From Spirosoma agri (GTDB lineage Bacteria; Bacteroidota; Bacteroidia; Cytophagales; Spirosomataceae), in the NCBI RefSeq assembly GCF_010747415.1, contig NZ_JAAGNZ010000001.1:3348001-3412000 (forward strand): a stretch of DNA of 64,000 nucleotides, written 5' to 3'. The notes under the pieces were generated by a model that had not been told where the DNA came from, ran no database searches, and saw only the letters and a list, made by a program, of their open reading frames with translations. This document shows positions 61,890 to 64,000 of this stretch, piece after piece. The position numbers and the translations under genes are program-made. Numbering within the stretch: the first letter of the stretch is position 1; each line of letters opens with the position of its first letter.

Positions 61890-63452
61890 ATGAAAAACCC
61901 ACTCTTGTACACCATCAGCCTTCTCCTACTTGTCGGTTCGCTGGCTGCGTTTCGTCCGCAGACCTCGTTTACGGAGGGACCAGACCAAACAACGGGGAAA
62001 CCGAACGCAACGAAACCCAAGAACATCATTTATATTCTGGCCGATGATCATCGCTACGATTTTATGGGCTTCACGGGTAAGGTCGCCGGTCTAAAGACAC
62101 CCAATCTGGACAGGCTGGCGAAGGAAGGAGCCCATGTACGCAATGCCTTTGTCAGTACGGCTCTCTGTTCGCCCAGCCGCGCCAGTATCCTGACCGGACA
62201 GTACGCGCACACGCACAAGGTGGTCGACAATTTCGCGCCCCTGACACCGGGCCTGAAATTCTTTCCCCAGTACCTGCAAAAGGCGGGTTACAAGACTGCG
62301 TTCATGGGAAAATGGCATATGGGCAACACGGACGACGCCCCCCAGCCCGGCTTCGATTACTGGCTCAGTTTCAAAGGGCAGGGTATTTATTATAACCCGA
62401 CGTTCAACATCAACGGCAAACAGGTCGCCCACCGCGATAGCAGCTACATCTCTGATCTGCTGACCGACTATGCGGTCAACTGGCTCAACTCGCTCGACAA
62501 AAACAAACCGTTTTGTCTGTACTTGTCACACAAGGCCGTCCACTCCGAATTTCAGCCCGCCAAACGACATCGGGGGATGTATAAAAACATGCCGATCAAT
62601 TACCCGGAAACGATGTACCTGACGGCCAGCGACACCAGTAAAATCTGGGGGCCGAAACCCTCAGCAAGTCCTGAATCGAACGCGCTGAAAGTCAACATGG
62701 CTGATATGCCCAACTGGGTCAAACAACAGCGGTATAGCTGGCATGGCGTTGATTATCTGTATCATGGCGCGATCGACTTCAATGATTTTTACCGGCAGTA
62801 CTGCGAAACGCTGATGGGCGTCGACGACAGCGTTGGGCGGGTGCTGAAATGGCTTGAAGAAAATGGTCAGCTGGAGAACACGATGGTCGTTTACATGGGT
62901 GACAACGGATTTAGCTTCGGCGAACGGGGGCTCATCGACAAACGGCACATGTACGAAGAGTCGATGCGGGTTCCGTTGCTGGTCCGTTGCCCGGCGGTGG
63001 TCAAGCCCGGCACGAAGCTGGATCAGGTCATTCAGAATATAGACCTTGCTCCCACCTTTCTGGCCTACGCGGGTCTTCCCAAACCAACTCAGATGCAGGG
63101 CAATTCGTTTTTGTCCCTGCTCAAAGGCGAATCGATCCCCTGGCGCGATCGGGCTTTTTACGAGTACTATTGGGAGGCTGATTTTCCGCAAACGCCTACC
63201 ATGTTCGGCGTCAGGAACGACCGCTACAAATACATTTTCAACCACGGCGTCTGGGATGCCAACGAGTTGTATGATCTAAAAGCCGATCCGCAGGAAGTGA
63301 ATAACCTGATTCGTAGCCCGGCGCATCAGGAAATTGCCAAGGACCTGAAAGGACAGGTATTCGACTGGCTCGAATCGACGGGGGGGTTACAGATTCCGCT
63401 TCACCCGATCAAACAAAAACGGTTCGATCATCGCTACAAGGATAACTATTAA
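61890..63452 (+). CDS. exported S1-family sulfatase
   Basis: This 520-residue protein has a signal peptide (MKNPLLYTISLLLLVGSLAA). The formylglycine site is C93 in CSPSRASILTGQ, the C-x-P-S-R motif used by the anaerobic-type or FGE maturase. Metal-site motifs are ADDHR (50s) and MGDNGFSFGERG. It hydrolyses sulfate esters on glycans in the periplasm and belongs to the N-acetylglucosamine/iduronate-like sulfatase group. No maturase is encoded here. Together with GH20 and GH29, sulfated host-type or algal glycans are a plausible food. Confidence 0.93.
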   Translation: MKNPLLYTISLLLLVGSLAAFRPQTSFTEGPDQTTGKPNATKPKNIIYILADDHRYDFMGFTGKVAGLKTPNLDRLAKEGAHVRNAFVSTALCSPSRASILTGQYAHTHKVVDNFAPLTPGLKFFPQYLQKAGYKTAFMGKWHMGNTDDAPQPGFDYWLSFKGQGIYYNPTFNINGKQVAHRDSSYISDLLTDYAVNWLNSLDKNKPFCLYLSHKAVHSEFQPAKRHRGMYKNMPINYPETMYLTASDTSKIWGPKPSASPESNALKVNMADMPNWVKQQRYSWHGVDYLYHGAIDFNDFYRQYCETLMGVDDSVGRVLKWLEENGQLENTMVVYMGDNGFSFGERGLIDKRHMYEESMRVPLLVRCPAVVKPGTKLDQVIQNIDLAPTFLAYAGLPKPTQMQGNSFLSLLKGESIPWRDRAFYEYYWEADFPQTPTMFGVRNDRYKYIFNHGVWDANELYDLKADPQEVNNLIRSPAHQEIAKDLKGQVFDWLESTGGLQIPLHPIKQKRFDHRYKDNY

Positions 63453-63485
63453 CGCGCTACGCATGGCCATTCGGAACAGGACCGG

Positions 63486-64000
63486 TTACGGTTTCAAGGC
63501 GTAAAATCGCCACTTGGTTGTAAAATCCTTTGGTAACTGCTGATTGGTAAGGATGGCCCGGACCATTTCAACGGGCATCGAGTTGAGTTGCAGGACGGCA
63601 TCGTGAAACTGCTTGTGCGTCATTTTTCCGCTGTCGACCAGTTCTTTCTTGAGGGCCAGAAATTGAAAGCCACCCGTCATGTAGGCCAGTTGATACAGGG
63701 GCGGGTAACCACCGATGAACGACCGGCGGACTTCGCCTTCCGCATTGGCCCGCTCGTGACCGACTCGATCCACCAGAAAGTCGATGCACTGCTGCGGCCC
63801 CCAGTTGCCCAGGTGGTAATTGAGCGAAAAGATGATCCGGGCGCACCGGTGCATCCGCCAGAACAACATCCCGATCCGGTCTTCCGGCGACTGCGCAAAG
63901 CCCTGTTCCCAGAGCAGCATCTCCCAGTACAGGGCCCAGCCTTCTATCCAGAACGGGGTATCAAAATGACGATACGTTTTGTAACGGTTGTTCATGAACC
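63486..64000 (-). CDS. DUF885 family protein, C-terminal part
   Basis: The frame enters from the right edge and ends at 63486; about 171 residues are visible, containing FWIEGWALYWEMLLWEQG and LAYMTGGFQFLALKKEL, typical of the C-terminal third of DUF885 proteins. These are probable zinc-metallopeptidase-like, exported in many Bacteroidota. The HExxH-type region would lie outside the window. The ATG near 63995 is internal. Confidence 0.85.
   Translation of the reverse strand, partial: FMNNRYKTYRHFDTPFWIEGWALYWEMLLWEQGFAQSPEDRIGMLFWRMHRCARIIFSLNYHLGNWGPQQCIDFLVDRVGHERANAEGEVRRSFIGGYPPLYQLAYMTGGFQFLALKKELVDSGKMTHKQFHDAVLQLNSMPVEMVRAILTNQQLPKDFTTKWRFYALKP

Overview
This 64 kb window is chromosomal DNA of a Bacteroidota bacterium, most likely Cytophagales and close to Spirosoma. 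The signs are a SusC/SusD pair with co-directional glycosidases, LytTR and H-NOX/HPt signalling proteins, TAnnTTTG-type promoter boxes, few Shine-Dalgarno sequences, a bifunctional rhamnose aldolase/dehydrogenase, a S1 sulfatase, and base composition near or slightly above 50% GC by eye. Genus is an inference; no rRNA or tRNA gene was seen to test it.

Layout. 1-3.8 kb: a zinc-ribbon protein (cut by the left edge), an SPFH-SHOCT protein and a GapN-like aldehyde dehydrogenase. 4.0-8.1 kb (minus): a gas-sensing cascade of H-NOX protein, three-PAS hybrid kinase with REC and HPt, and LytTR regulator, with start/stop overlap. 8.3 kb: an ECF sigma factor followed by a nested palindrome. 9.0-23.9 kb (minus): a long one-direction array of SusC, SusD, GH20, GH29, exported RidA, exported SelA/DgaE-like PLP enzyme and exported amidohydrolase, then cytosolic RidA, a D-threonine-aldolase-like PLP enzyme and an M19 dipeptidase, with a divergent DeoR regulator at 24.3 kb. 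This looks like a utilisation locus for fucosylated N-acetylhexosamine glycans or glycopeptides joined to D-amino-acid or enamine chemistry.

25-31 kb is a looser region of small membrane proteins, unknown proteins, a single-domain response regulator, an inverted LytTR-REC protein, a C-terminally shortened isochorismatase-like hydrolase, a YihY/BrkB protein and an alpha/beta hydrolase. 31.7-36.6 kb (plus) is an L-rhamnose operon (rhaEW, rhaI, rhaB). A purple acid phosphatase and a DUF819 permease follow on the minus strand.

39.8-49 kb is the most unusual segment: histidine kinase, receiver, receiver-adenylate cyclase and HD protein on the plus strand converge on a 1071-residue protein that fuses an ATP/ADP-translocase-like membrane domain to HEAT-like repeats and a cNMP-binding domain. 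A second, closely similar kinase lies behind it. This suggests a cAMP circuit that ends on a membrane nucleotide carrier.

49-64 kb holds a PQQ-type sugar dehydrogenase-like protein, a SnoaL-like lipoprotein, a glycine-zipper protein, three DEAD-box helicases within 5 kb, a minus-strand exporter operon whose ABC membrane protein has no ATPase domain (with HlyD and TolC partners), a sulfatase and the end of a DUF885 protein. Several intergenic gaps contain strikingly perfect hairpins.
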